From NCBI GenBank assembly GCA_035519535.1, contig DATIWF010000022.1, forward strand, positions 26,644 to 90,643: DNA of 64,000 nt, in the 5' to 3' direction. A program made the position numbers and the translations under genes. The notes under the pieces were generated by a model. That model was not told the origin of the DNA. It saw only the letters and a program-made list of their open reading frames with translations, and made no database searches. The DNA is from DATEGZ01 sp035519535 (lineage in GTDB: Bacteria; Acidobacteriota; Vicinamibacteria; Vicinamibacterales; SCN-69-37). Within the stretch, counting starts at the first letter, position 1. Each line of letters begins with the position of its first letter. Below, in pieces: positions 15,783-25,373 of the stretch.

Positions 15783-16463
15783 ATGGGCGGACTGGATATT
15801 GTGCACATGTGGACACAGATGAGCATCGTCGCCAAAGGGGTGGCGTTCGTGCTCGTGTTCATGTCGATGTGGTCGTTCGGTGTGGCGATTGAGCGGTACT
15901 ACACGTTCTCCCAGGCGCGCAAGCAATCGAAGCTGTACGCGCCGCAGGTCGCCAAGCATCTCAAGGAAGGCCGGCTGAAGGACGCCCTGACGGTGTCGCA
16001 GGCGAAGACCTATCAGTACAGCCACCTGGCGAAGGTCGTGCTCGCGGGCCTGCAGGAATATCAGTTCCAGCACGACGCGGGCGGGACGCTCAACCGCGAT
16101 GACCTCGTCGACACGGTCCGCCGCGCGATTCAGCGCGCGTCCGCCCTCACGTCGAACGACCTGAAGAAGGGCATCCCGTCGCTCGCGACGATCGGATCGA
16201 CGGCGCCGTTCGTCGGCCTGCTCGGCACGGTCGTCGGCGTCATCGGCGCGTTCCAGGGCATCGCCGCCACCGGATCCGGCGGCCTCGGCGCCGTGTCGGC
16301 CGGCATCTCCGAAGCGCTCATCGAGACCGCGCTCGGCCTGGTCGTCGCCATCCCGGCGGTGTGGATGTACAACTACTTCACCGGCCGGCTCGAGTACTTC
16401 AACGTCGAGATGGACAACTCGTCGTCGGAGCTCGTCGACTACTTCATCAAGAAGACGGCGTAG
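15783..16463 (+). CDS. exbB: MotA/TolQ/ExbB proton channel protein
   Basis: Inner-membrane subunit of the TonB energizing motor. 226 residues with three membrane segments: about 14-38, about 135-160 (IPSLATIGSTAPFVGLLGTVVGVIGAF, the ExbB/TolQ channel signature) and about 175-200 (SEALIETALGLVVAIPAVWMYNYF). GGAGG occurs about 8 bases before the ATG. Followed closely by two exbD genes, 30 bases to the first. Confidence 0.94.
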   Translation: MGGLDIVHMWTQMSIVAKGVAFVLVFMSMWSFGVAIERYYTFSQARKQSKLYAPQVAKHLKEGRLKDALTVSQAKTYQYSHLAKVVLAGLQEYQFQHDAGGTLNRDDLVDTVRRAIQRASALTSNDLKKGIPSLATIGSTAPFVGLLGTVVGVIGAFQGIAATGSGGLGAVSAGISEALIETALGLVVAIPAVWMYNYFTGRLEYFNVEMDNSSSELVDYFIKKTA

Positions 16464-16493
16464 CGCGGGCTCGCGGGTCAAGGAGTTATCGCC

Positions 16494-16931
16494 ATGGCAA
16501 TGGATGTTGGCGGCGCGAAGGGCGGAGTCAAATCCGACATCAACGTCACGCCGCTCGTCGACGTCATGCTGGTGCTGCTCATCATCATGATGATCGTCGC
16601 CCCGATGCTGCAGCAGGGCGTCGTGCTGACCCTGCCGACGGCCGTCCACACGACCGACAAGCCCGACACCTCGGACCAGGTCGTCGTCTTCGTGGACGCC
16701 AACAGCAAGCTCTACGTCAACACGATCCAGGTGCTCGACGCCGACGTCGTCAGCCGCCTCCAGACCGTCCTCGAGGATAAGAAGGAGAAGACGGTCTATC
16801 TCAAGGGCGACAAGGACGCGCCCTACGGCGCCATCATGAAGATGATGGACGCCCTGCGGAAGGCCCAGATCGACACCGTCGGGCTCATCACCGAGCGGCC
16901 CGGGGTCAACCAGGGTGGGGGAGGGCAGTAA
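16494..16931 (+). CDS. exbD: ExbD/TolR family biopolymer transporter, first copy
   Basis: 145 residues. A short cytoplasmic start, SDINVTPLVDVMLVLLIIMMI (the proton-carrying Asp is in PLVDVML), and a periplasmic dimer domain. RBS-like AGGAG precedes the ATG. Its stop overlaps the start of the second copy (TAATG). Two ExbD-type proteins with one ExbB is common in TonB systems of Acidobacteriota and Bacteroidota. Confidence 0.93.
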   Translation: MAMDVGGAKGGVKSDINVTPLVDVMLVLLIIMMIVAPMLQQGVVLTLPTAVHTTDKPDTSDQVVVFVDANSKLYVNTIQVLDADVVSRLQTVLEDKKEKTVYLKGDKDAPYGAIMKMMDALRKAQIDTVGLITERPGVNQGGGGQ

Positions 16932-17401
16932 TGGCTCACGCCCACATGCACCACGGCGCCGAGCGGGTCGTCAAAGGCTCGGTGCCTCAGGCCTCGGCGG
17001 ACATGAACGTCACGCCGCTCATCGATGTGCTCCTCGTGCTGCTCGTGATCTTCATGGCCACGCTGCCGCTCACGCAGAAGGGCGTGGACATCAACCTGCC
17101 GCTCGAGACGACCGCGGCCCCGCAGAACGCGGATATCCTGAAGCAGATCGTCGCTGAATACACGGCTGACCACAGGCTGACGGTCAACAAGCAGGAAGTG
17201 CAGATGGCGAACGCCGAGTCGTTCCTGCGCGACACGTTCGAGCAGCGCCACGACAAGACGCTCTTCATCATCGGCGCCAGCTCGGTGCGCTACGGCGAGA
17301 TCATGCAGATCATCGACGCCGCCATGGGCGCCGGCGTGACCAAGGTCGGCATCGTCACCGAGGGCATGCGCGAGGAAGCGCGCGGGACGGCTGGGAAGTA
17401 G
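16931..17401 (+). CDS. exbD: ExbD/TolR family biopolymer transporter, second copy
   Basis: 156 residues. His-rich N-terminus (MAHAHMHHGAE), then ASADMNVTPLIDVLLVLLVIFMA with the conserved Asp and a periplasmic domain ending near GITKVGIVTEGM-like sequence. It starts inside the stop of the first copy (TAATG), so translation is coupled. Sequence identity between the two copies is moderate outside the membrane segment, suggesting distinct roles in one motor complex. Nine copies of a 7-base repeat start 2 bases after its stop. Confidence 0.92.
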   Translation: MAHAHMHHGAERVVKGSVPQASADMNVTPLIDVLLVLLVIFMATLPLTQKGVDINLPLETTAAPQNADILKQIVAEYTADHRLTVNKQEVQMANAESFLRDTFEQRHDKTLFIIGASSVRYGEIMQIIDAAMGAGVTKVGIVTEGMREEARGTAGK

Positions 17402-17402
17402 G

Positions 17403-17465
17403 GGCAGAAGGCAGAAGGCAGAAGGCAGAAGGCAGAAGGCAGAAGGCAGAAGGCAGAAGGCAGAA
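17403..17465 (+). repeat. Nine perfect tandem copies of GGCAGAA
   Basis: 63 bases made of nine exact 7-mers directly after the exbD stop. The same word, in the same orientation relative to the gene it follows, recurs at 54471 (LVIVD gene) and, on the minus strand, at 57968-58015. The purine-rich RNA cannot fold on itself. Confidence 0.9.
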
Positions 17466-17500
17466 GAGACCAGGCCAGCAGCCGACCAGCCCCAGGACAC

Positions 17501-17534
17501 AAAAGCGCGGCGCCCGAAAGGGCGCCGCGCTTTT
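17501..17534. terminator. Perfect bidirectional terminator between convergent exbD and TPR genes
   Basis: Fifteen-base arms AAAAGCGCGGCGCCC / GGGCGCCGCGCTTTT closed by a GAAA tetraloop. The T and A tails serve both strands. Confidence 0.92.
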
Positions 17535-17570
17535 CGTTTCTGCGAGGGTCAACGCTTGCCGACGATCGAT

Positions 17571-17687
17571 GGCCGATCATCGATGGCGATGGCCGATCAT
17601 CGATGGCGATGGCCGATCATCGATGGCGATGACCGATCATCGATGGCTCTTCGATCACCGATTCCCGATTACCGATTGCCGATGATC
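17571..17687 (-). repeat. 20-base tandem repeat plus shared gene-end block after the TPR gene
   Basis: Three perfect and one partial copies of GGCCGATCATCGATGGCGAT (17571-17650), then TGGCTCTTCGATC (17644-17656) and CCGATT words up to the TPR stop. Read in the direction of the TPR gene this is AATCGG words, then GATCGAAGAGCCA, then 20-mers. The same order follows rel and ridA. Confidence 0.85.
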
Positions 17688-18674
17688 TTAGCCGCCTTTC
17701 TTCACCGGCGTGCCGCTGGTCTGCTGCTTCTTCTGGATCTCGATGGCCTTGGCCTTGAGATCGTCCGCCTCCTGGATGAGCGCCTTCTGCTTGGCCGGGT
17801 CCTTCTCGACCTGCGCCTGATAGCGCAGCAGGATGTTCTTGTAGCTGAGCGCCTCGAAGTATTCCGCATTGAGCGCGAGGGCCTTGTCGTCGGCGGCCAC
17901 CCCTTTGTCGGCGTACTCCTTCTGCTTGTCTTTGGTCAGGCGCTTGTCGCGCATGAGCTCGTCGGTGTAGTACGTCGCGATGGTGTGCCAGGCTTCGGGG
18001 TTGTTCGGCTCGTGGTCCGCTCGCTTGTTCCACGCCTCCATCGTCTTCTCGAACTGGCCCTGGCGGTTGTAGTAGCCGGCGAGTGCCTGGTAGACGGTCG
18101 GGTCGTTCGGGCGGACGTCCACGGCCTTCAGGAACATCGCCTCGGCCTCGTCGTAGCGGCCGGCGTCCTCGTAGAGCTTGCCGAGCGCCTCGTAGTTGGT
18201 CGGGTCGTTCGGCTCCATCTGGATGAGCTGTTTGGCGACCGGCTCGGCCTTTTCGAGGTCGTGGAGCTTGTCGTTGTAGGTCGCGATCAGGTACTCGTAG
18301 GCGAGCTTGCGGATCTGCGGGCCCTGCGGGTCCGTGTCCTTGATCTTCTCGGTCGCCAGCTTGTAGTTCTCGACGGCCTTCTGCAGGTACGCGTCGTTCT
18401 CCGGGTCGCCGGCCTTCGCGGGCTTGTAGAGGTTGTCGTAGCTGTTGCCCAGGAAGAAGTAGGTGATGCCGAAGAAGTCCGGGTTGCGCTGCAGCGCCTC
18501 CTCGTAGCCCGCCGCGGCCGCTTTGAACTCGCTCTTCTTGTAGAGGTCGTTCGCGTCCTTGAAGGCCTTGAGCGCCCGGATGTTGCTGATGGAATACTGC
18601 CCACAGGCCGTCGTGGCGAGCGCGAGCCCGGCCGCGAGTACGACCATGCGACCGAGGTTGAATCGAGCGTGCAT
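17688..18674 (-). CDS. TPR-repeat lipoprotein
   Basis: Starting at ATG 18674 (AAGGGGA 8 bases upstream) the protein has 328 residues: a lipoprotein signal (VLAAGLALATTAC), then about six to seven tetratricopeptide repeats such as ALQRNPDFFGITYFFLGNSY, EAMFLKAVDVRPNDPTVYQA and AWNKRADHEPNNPEAWHTI, and a charged Lys/Gln-rich end. TPR solenoids bind partner proteins; the partner here is unknown. The upstream in-frame extension to 18776 would cover the promoter and is rejected. Confidence 0.82.
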   Translation of the reverse strand: MHARFNLGRMVVLAAGLALATTACGQYSISNIRALKAFKDANDLYKKSEFKAAAAGYEEALQRNPDFFGITYFFLGNSYDNLYKPAKAGDPENDAYLQKAVENYKLATEKIKDTDPQGPQIRKLAYEYLIATYNDKLHDLEKAEPVAKQLIQMEPNDPTNYEALGKLYEDAGRYDEAEAMFLKAVDVRPNDPTVYQALAGYYNRQGQFEKTMEAWNKRADHEPNNPEAWHTIATYYTDELMRDKRLTKDKQKEYADKGVAADDKALALNAEYFEALSYKNILLRYQAQVEKDPAKQKALIQEADDLKAKAIEIQKKQQTSGTPVKKGG

Positions 18675-18746
18675 GTCAGCGTCCCCTTTATGGCCGCCGG
18701 GCGCGGAGCCCGCTCTGGGCGCCCGCGGCGTCACGAAAGTCCGGCC

Positions 18747-18776
18747 AGTATAGTGAACCCGAAAAAAGCCCGTCAA
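18747..18776 (-). promoter_or_regulatory. Sigma70 promoter of the TPR lipoprotein gene
   Basis: TTGACG (18771-18776), 18-base spacer, TATACT (18747-18752) on the minus strand; leader of about 65 bases with a good ribosome binding site. Confidence 0.75.
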
Positions 18777-18912
18777 GCGAACGGCGCGGGTCCGGGCGAC
18801 CCGGCTCGAGCCGGTTGTCCGGCCTTCAACCCGCTTCCGGTATCATGAATGATGTCGACGGCAGCGGCGGCCGTCGGACTCCCCGCCTCTGTTCGTTTAG
18901 ACACCGAGCGCC

Positions 18913-21069
18913 ATGATCCGGTTCGAGGACCTCGTCGAGAAGGTGCGGGCCGCCAACCCCGATGCGGACACCGAATTGCTCCGCCGGGCCTACGTGTTTT
19001 CGGCGATCGAGCACAAGGGCCAGGTCCGCCGGTCGGGGGAGCCGTATCTGGTGCACCCGCTCGAGGTCGCCGACATCCTGGCGGACCTCCGGCTGGACGT
19101 CGTCGCGGTCGCGGCGGGGCTCCTGCACGACATCGTCGAGGACACGCCGACGTCGATCGACAAGATCCGCGAGCTCTTCGGCGAGCAGGTCGCCCACGTC
19201 GTCGAGGGCGTCACGAAGCTGTCCGGGCTCCAGTTCGCCTCGAGCGAGGAGCGCCAGGCCGAGAGCTTCCGCAAGATGCTCCTGGCGATGGTGGACGACA
19301 TCCGCGTCATCCTCGTGAAGCTCGCCGACCGGCTGCACAACATGCGGACGCTGCACTACCTGCCCGAGGACCGGCGCACGCGCATCGCGCAGGAGACGCG
19401 CGACGTGTACGCGCCGATCGCGAACCGCCTCGGCATGAGCAAGGTCAAGAACGAGCTCGAGGAGCTGGCGTTCCGGTACCTCGAGCCCGCCGCGTATCAG
19501 GCGCTGCGCGTCGACGTCGAAGCGAAGCGCAAGGCGACCGAGGGGCTGATCGAGGAGCTGCGCAAGCGCCTCGCGGCCAAGCTCGACGAGGCGCAGATCC
19601 CGGTCGTCTCGATCGAAGGGCGCATCAAGCGCCTGTGGTCGATCCATCAGAAGCTGGAGCGGCAGAAGGCGGGGCTCGACCAGATCTACGACCTCATCGC
19701 GCTGCGCGTGATCACGCGCAGCGTCAAGGACTGCTACGGCGTGCTCGGCATCATCCATCAGATCTGGTCGCCGGTGCCGGGCCGGTTCAAGGACTTCATC
19801 GCCATGCCGCGGCCCAACGGCTACCAGTCGCTGCACACCTCGGTGCTCAGCGAGCGCGGGATGCCGTTCGAGGTGCAGATCCGGACCGAGGAGATGCACC
19901 GCATCGCGGAGGAGGGCATCGCGGCGCACTGGAAGTACAAGGAGGGCCGCGTCGGCGCGGCGCGCGACGAGCAGCATTTCCAGTGGCTGCGGCAGCTGCT
20001 CGAGTCGCAGCAGGACGTGCGCGACCCGCAGGAGTTCATGCAGAACCTGCGGATCGAGCTGTACCCGGAGGAGGTCTACATCTTCACGCCGAAGGGCGAG
20101 GTCAAATCGCTGCCGCGCGGCGCGACGCCGGTCGATTTCGCCTACTTCGTGCACACCGACGTCGGCCACCAGTGCGTCGGCGCGCGCGTCAACGGCCGGA
20201 TGGTGCCGCTCCGCACGCGACTCTCGAACGGCGACATCGTCGAGATCCTGACGCAGGCGGGGCACACGCCCAGCCGCGACTGGCTGAACTTCGTCGTCAC
20301 GTCGCGCGCGCGCAACAAGATCCGGCACTTCATCCACGCCGAAGAGAACGCGCGCAGCATCGAGCTCGGCCGGCGGCTGCTGGACAAGGAAATCCGGCGC
20401 TTCGGTGTGGACAAGGCGCGCGTGAACGACGCCGCGCTCGAGGGCATCGCCGGCGAGTACGGCGTGCAGAAGGTCGACGACCTCCTGGCCGCGGTCGGCT
20501 ACGGGAAAATCACCGCCCGCGCCCTGCTCCAGCGGCTCGTCGGCGAGGACGCGCTGCGCGAGAAGGCCCCCGACGGCGCCATCACGAGCGTCGTCAAGCG
20601 CGTGCTGGGGAACGGCGGCGAACAGAAGATCAAGGTGCGCGGCGTGGACGACCTCATGGTGTTCCGCGCGCGGTGCTGCAATCCGATCCGGGGCGAGCGG
20701 ATCGTCGGCTACATCACCCGCGGCAAGGGCGTGTCGGTCCACTCCGCCTCCTGCCCGAACGTCGTCAATCTGCTCTACGACCCGGAGCGCCGGATCGACG
20801 TCGAATGGGACAAGTCGGCGGACGCGTCGCCGTACACGGTGCGGCTCACGATCAGCGTCGCCGACCGGCGCGGCATCCTCGCCGACGTCAGCTCGCGCAT
20901 CGCCGACATCAACACGAACATCCGCGACATCGAGGCCACGGTGGACGCCGATCACCGCGGGTCGATTCGCATGACGGTCGAAATCAGCGACCTGAAACAC
21001 CTCGAAAAGGTGATGCGATCGATCAAGAACATCGAAGGCGTCCTCGCCGTGGAACGAGCCACGCGGTAG
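18913..21069 (+). CDS. rel: Bifunctional (p)ppGpp synthetase/hydrolase
   Basis: Stringent-response enzyme that makes and degrades (p)ppGpp. The 718-residue protein has an HD hydrolase domain (residues about 30-190: EPYLVHPLEVADIL, AAGLLHDIVEDTP), a synthetase domain (about 240-350: RIKRLWSIHQKL, GRFKDFIAMPRPNGYQSLHT, EVQIRTEEMHRIAEEGIAAHWKYK), a TGS domain (about 385-450) and a C-terminal ACT domain (about 640-715). GRFKD is the RXKD form found in bifunctional enzymes, and the HD residues are intact, so both activities are expected. A DksA-type gene lies 1.2 kb downstream. Its stop runs directly into the 3' repeat. Confidence 0.95.
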   Translation: MIRFEDLVEKVRAANPDADTELLRRAYVFSAIEHKGQVRRSGEPYLVHPLEVADILADLRLDVVAVAAGLLHDIVEDTPTSIDKIRELFGEQVAHVVEGVTKLSGLQFASSEERQAESFRKMLLAMVDDIRVILVKLADRLHNMRTLHYLPEDRRTRIAQETRDVYAPIANRLGMSKVKNELEELAFRYLEPAAYQALRVDVEAKRKATEGLIEELRKRLAAKLDEAQIPVVSIEGRIKRLWSIHQKLERQKAGLDQIYDLIALRVITRSVKDCYGVLGIIHQIWSPVPGRFKDFIAMPRPNGYQSLHTSVLSERGMPFEVQIRTEEMHRIAEEGIAAHWKYKEGRVGAARDEQHFQWLRQLLESQQDVRDPQEFMQNLRIELYPEEVYIFTPKGEVKSLPRGATPVDFAYFVHTDVGHQCVGARVNGRMVPLRTRLSNGDIVEILTQAGHTPSRDWLNFVVTSRARNKIRHFIHAEENARSIELGRRLLDKEIRRFGVDKARVNDAALEGIAGEYGVQKVDDLLAAVGYGKITARALLQRLVGEDALREKAPDGAITSVVKRVLGNGGEQKIKVRGVDDLMVFRARCCNPIRGERIVGYITRGKGVSVHSASCPNVVNLLYDPERRIDVEWDKSADASPYTVRLTISVADRRGILADVSSRIADINTNIRDIEATVDADHRGSIRMTVEISDLKHLEKVMRSIKNIEGVLAVERATR

Positions 21070-21298
21070 AGCATCGATAATCGATAAATCGGAAATCGGC
21101 AATCGAAGAGCCATCGATGAGCGATCATCGACATCGAGGAGCGATCACCGACATCGATGAGCGATCACCGACATCGATGAACGATCACCGACATCGATGA
21201 ACGATCACCGATATCGATCAACGATCACCGATGTCGATCAACGATCACCGATGTCGATCATCGTTCATTCGCTGGCTCTTCGATTACCCGATTTCCGA
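21070..21298. repeat. Inverted gene-end blocks flanking a 7-copy 20-base tandem repeat (rel/ridA)
   Basis: Seven 20-mers of the form GCGATCACCGACATCGATGA fill 21121-21260 without spacers. On the left AATCGAAGAGCCA (21100-21112) follows rel; on the right its reverse complement TGGCTCTTCGATT (21273-21285) leads to ridA. CCGATT words join this block to the ridA stop, which itself lies in the repeat. Each convergent gene thus carries the block in its own sense direction. Confidence 0.88.
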
Positions 21299-21682
21299 TT
21301 ACCGATTGCCGATGTACGCGATGAGGTCGATTTCCACTTTCACGTCGCGCGGGAGCCTCGCGGCCTGGACCGTCGCCCGGGCGGGCGCCGGCGCGGGGAA
21401 ATACGTCCCGTAGACGTCGTTCATGGCCGCGAACTCGCCCATGTCGGCCAGATACACCGTCGTCTTGACCACGCGGTTGAACGAGACTCCGGCGCCCTGG
21501 AGGATCGCCCCGAGATTCTGGAGCACCCGGTGGGTCTGCTCGACGATCCCCCCGGAGACGAGCCCCCCGGTGGCGGGATCGAGCGGAATCTGACCGGACA
21601 CGAAGAGGAAGTCCCCGGCCCTGATGGCCTGGCTGTAGGGGCCAATCGCCGCGGGGGCGTCCTTGGTCGTCAGTGCGTCCAT
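21299..21682 (-). CDS. ridA: RidA family reactive imine/enamine deaminase
   Basis: Hydrolyses reactive 2-aminoacrylate-type imines made by PLP enzymes. The 127-residue protein has the family motifs AIGPYSQAIRAGDFLFVSGQIPLDP, an RVVKTTVYLADMGEFAAMNDVY block and the C-terminal LPRDVKVEIDLIAYIG, with the substrate-binding Arg in LPRDVKVEID. The last codons (IGNR and TAA) lie in the ATCGGCAATCGGTAA word of the downstream repeat. It is 81 bases after rpmB on the same strand and may be cotranscribed with it. Confidence 0.94.
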   Translation of the reverse strand: MDALTTKDAPAAIGPYSQAIRAGDFLFVSGQIPLDPATGGLVSGGIVEQTHRVLQNLGAILQGAGVSFNRVVKTTVYLADMGEFAAMNDVYGTYFPAPAPARATVQAARLPRDVKVEIDLIAYIGNR

Positions 21683-21689
21683 GAGGGGT

Positions 21690-21749
21690 CAGGCACTGGG
21701 CACGAGGCGCTGGTGCGGGCCGCGATCACTCTCGGGTGCCCAATGCCTG
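21690..21749. repeat. Long imperfect inverted repeat between rpmB and ridA
   Basis: CAGGCACTGGGCAC (21690-21703) and GTGCCCAATGCCTG (21736-21749) pair with one mismatch around a 32-base loop. It could form a hairpin at the end of rpmB. There is no T run. Possibly another gene-end word element. Confidence 0.65.
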
Positions 21750-21763
21750 ATGCCGGCGGCTCG

Positions 21764-21955
21764 TTAGGCGGCCTTGGTGACCTTGTTGGACCGAATGCAG
21801 CGGGTGCAGACCCGAACGCGGCGAACGGTCCCGCCAATGACGGCCTTGATGCGCTGAAGATTGGGCTCGAACCGGCGGGCCCGAACGTTATGCGCGTGGC
21901 TGAGAACCCGCCCCACGACCGGGGTCTTACCGCAGATTTCACAGTGTTGTGCCAT
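21764..21955 (-). CDS. rpmB: Ribosomal protein bL28 (zinc-binding form)
   Basis: 63-residue large-subunit protein. It keeps both Cys pairs (CEIC near residue 5, CTRC near residue 50), the zinc-binding or C+ form, together with VLSHAHNVRARRFEPNLQ, typical of bL28. The predicted leader is about 50 bases from an extended -10 promoter at 22003. Confidence 0.95.
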   Translation of the reverse strand: MAQHCEICGKTPVVGRVLSHAHNVRARRFEPNLQRIKAVIGGTVRRVRVCTRCIRSNKVTKAA

Positions 21956-22002
21956 TGATCGCTCACACTAAGGCGACACTAGGCCGCCTCCGAAAACATC
22001 CA

Positions 22003-22008
22003 AGTATA
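22003..22008 (-). promoter_or_regulatory. Extended -10 promoter of rpmB
   Basis: Minus-strand TGC TATACT: a TGn extension before TATACT, which makes up for the absence of a -35 box. Predicted start near 21996. Confidence 0.6.
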
Positions 22009-22318
22009 GCAAAGCGGTAGAACTAGAAAGGCAGGCCGCGACGTCTAAGGGGACAGACCTCGCTGCGACCGGCGAGGTTAGGTGGGGTAACCAACACGGG
22101 ATCAAGGGTTTGTGGTTCGAAAGCGGGCACGTCCGATGTCGTGGATGGCAGTGTTGAGTAATTACGACACCTCAATCGAAAATGCCCGGGGGGCTGGGTG
22201 GCTTTACTAAGTCTTTCTTGAGTGGTACGATTGGCATTTTTATTGCTTGGCGGGATAGCACTTATTGCGGTCGGCACTTATAGGTCGGCGGGCGACGAGG
22301 GGAGAAGGGAGAACGGTC
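22009..22318. other. 310-base intergenic region between rpmB and the DksA-type gene
   Basis: Noticeably lower in GC than its surroundings. No open frame with family features. A weak TTGAGT-17-TATTGC promoter may serve the downstream gene (about 22220-22248). A GGTTCGAAA at 22115 looks like a tRNA T-loop but no tRNA can be folded. Otherwise nothing recognised. Confidence 0.5.
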
Positions 22319-22777
22319 ATGAAAGCGCGCATCGGCACCACGGAGCAGCACCCCGTTATGGCTCGGGAGCGCTACGTCGAGCTGAAGCGGATTCTGGAGG
22401 AGCGGCGTCGCGAGATCCTGAGCGAGGTCCAGGAGAAGATGCGGGACGTTCGCGCAGTGGGCGCCTCGGGCGAGGGCCAGGGCGTCCTGGACGCGGCGGA
22501 GAGTTCCGAGGCGGACATCCAGGACGACATCGAGTTCGCGCTCATCCAGATGAAGTCGGAGACGCTCCACAAGATCGAAGAGGCCCTGTCGCGGCTCGAC
22601 GAGGGGACGTTCGGGTATTGTTTCGAGTGCGGCGACGAAATCTCGGAGCGCCGCCTGCGGGCGCTGCCGTTTGCCGTCCGCTGCAAGGATTGCGAGGAAG
22701 CGCGAGAAGTGGCCGAGCGGCGCCAGCGGCAGCAGTCGCAGCGCCGGGCCGCGGGCTTCCTGATCGACATGAACTGA
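22319..22777 (+). CDS. DksA/TraR-type zinc-finger transcription factor
   Basis: 152 residues from ATG 22319, which has AGGGAG 8 bases upstream. A long coiled-coil (about residues 15-95) is followed by a four-Cys zinc finger, CFECGDEISERRLRALPFAV then CKDC, as in DksA and CarD-like TraR proteins. Such proteins enter the RNA polymerase secondary channel and act with ppGpp; the rel gene nearby fits. Whether it has the Asp tip residues of true DksA is unclear: the coiled-coil tip region reads DAAESSEADIQDD. The lon gene follows after 115 bases. Confidence 0.88.
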   Translation: MKARIGTTEQHPVMARERYVELKRILEERRREILSEVQEKMRDVRAVGASGEGQGVLDAAESSEADIQDDIEFALIQMKSETLHKIEEALSRLDEGTFGYCFECGDEISERRLRALPFAVRCKDCEEAREVAERRQRQQSQRRAAGFLIDMN

Positions 22778-22892
22778 CCTCGGCGTCGGACACCGCACTT
22801 CGGTTCGTGCAGGATCCGCCGCTGGCGGGACTGCGCGATCTCCATCCGCGCACCCGCCCAACAGTTCTGGGTTGTTTGACATGGAGGGTTCC

Positions 22893-25319
<2,427 letters not shown>

Positions 25320-25328
<9 letters not shown>

Positions 25329-25348
25329 TCAGACGCGGACTACGCGAG
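25320..25348. terminator. Hairpin over the lon stop, between convergent genes
   Basis: Perfect 11-base arms CTCGCGTAGTC / GACTACGCGAG with a 7-base loop. The lon TAG lies inside the left arm. No T run follows, so it may serve both strands as a weak or factor-aided terminator. Confidence 0.65.
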
Positions 25349-25373
25349 AGGTCTCAAGCCAGAACTTGGTGGC

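Noticed and set aside
21121..21260. The seven 20-mers as a CRISPR array
   Set aside because: The units are contiguous with no spacers, and no cas genes are nearby.
22081..22150. tRNA-like sequence with GGTTCGAAA
   Set aside because: Acceptor and T stems cannot be paired; only the loop resembles a tRNA.
22023..22277. Minus-strand 84-codon frame before the DksA-type gene
   Set aside because: No motif, no ribosome binding site, composition unlike neighbouring genes.
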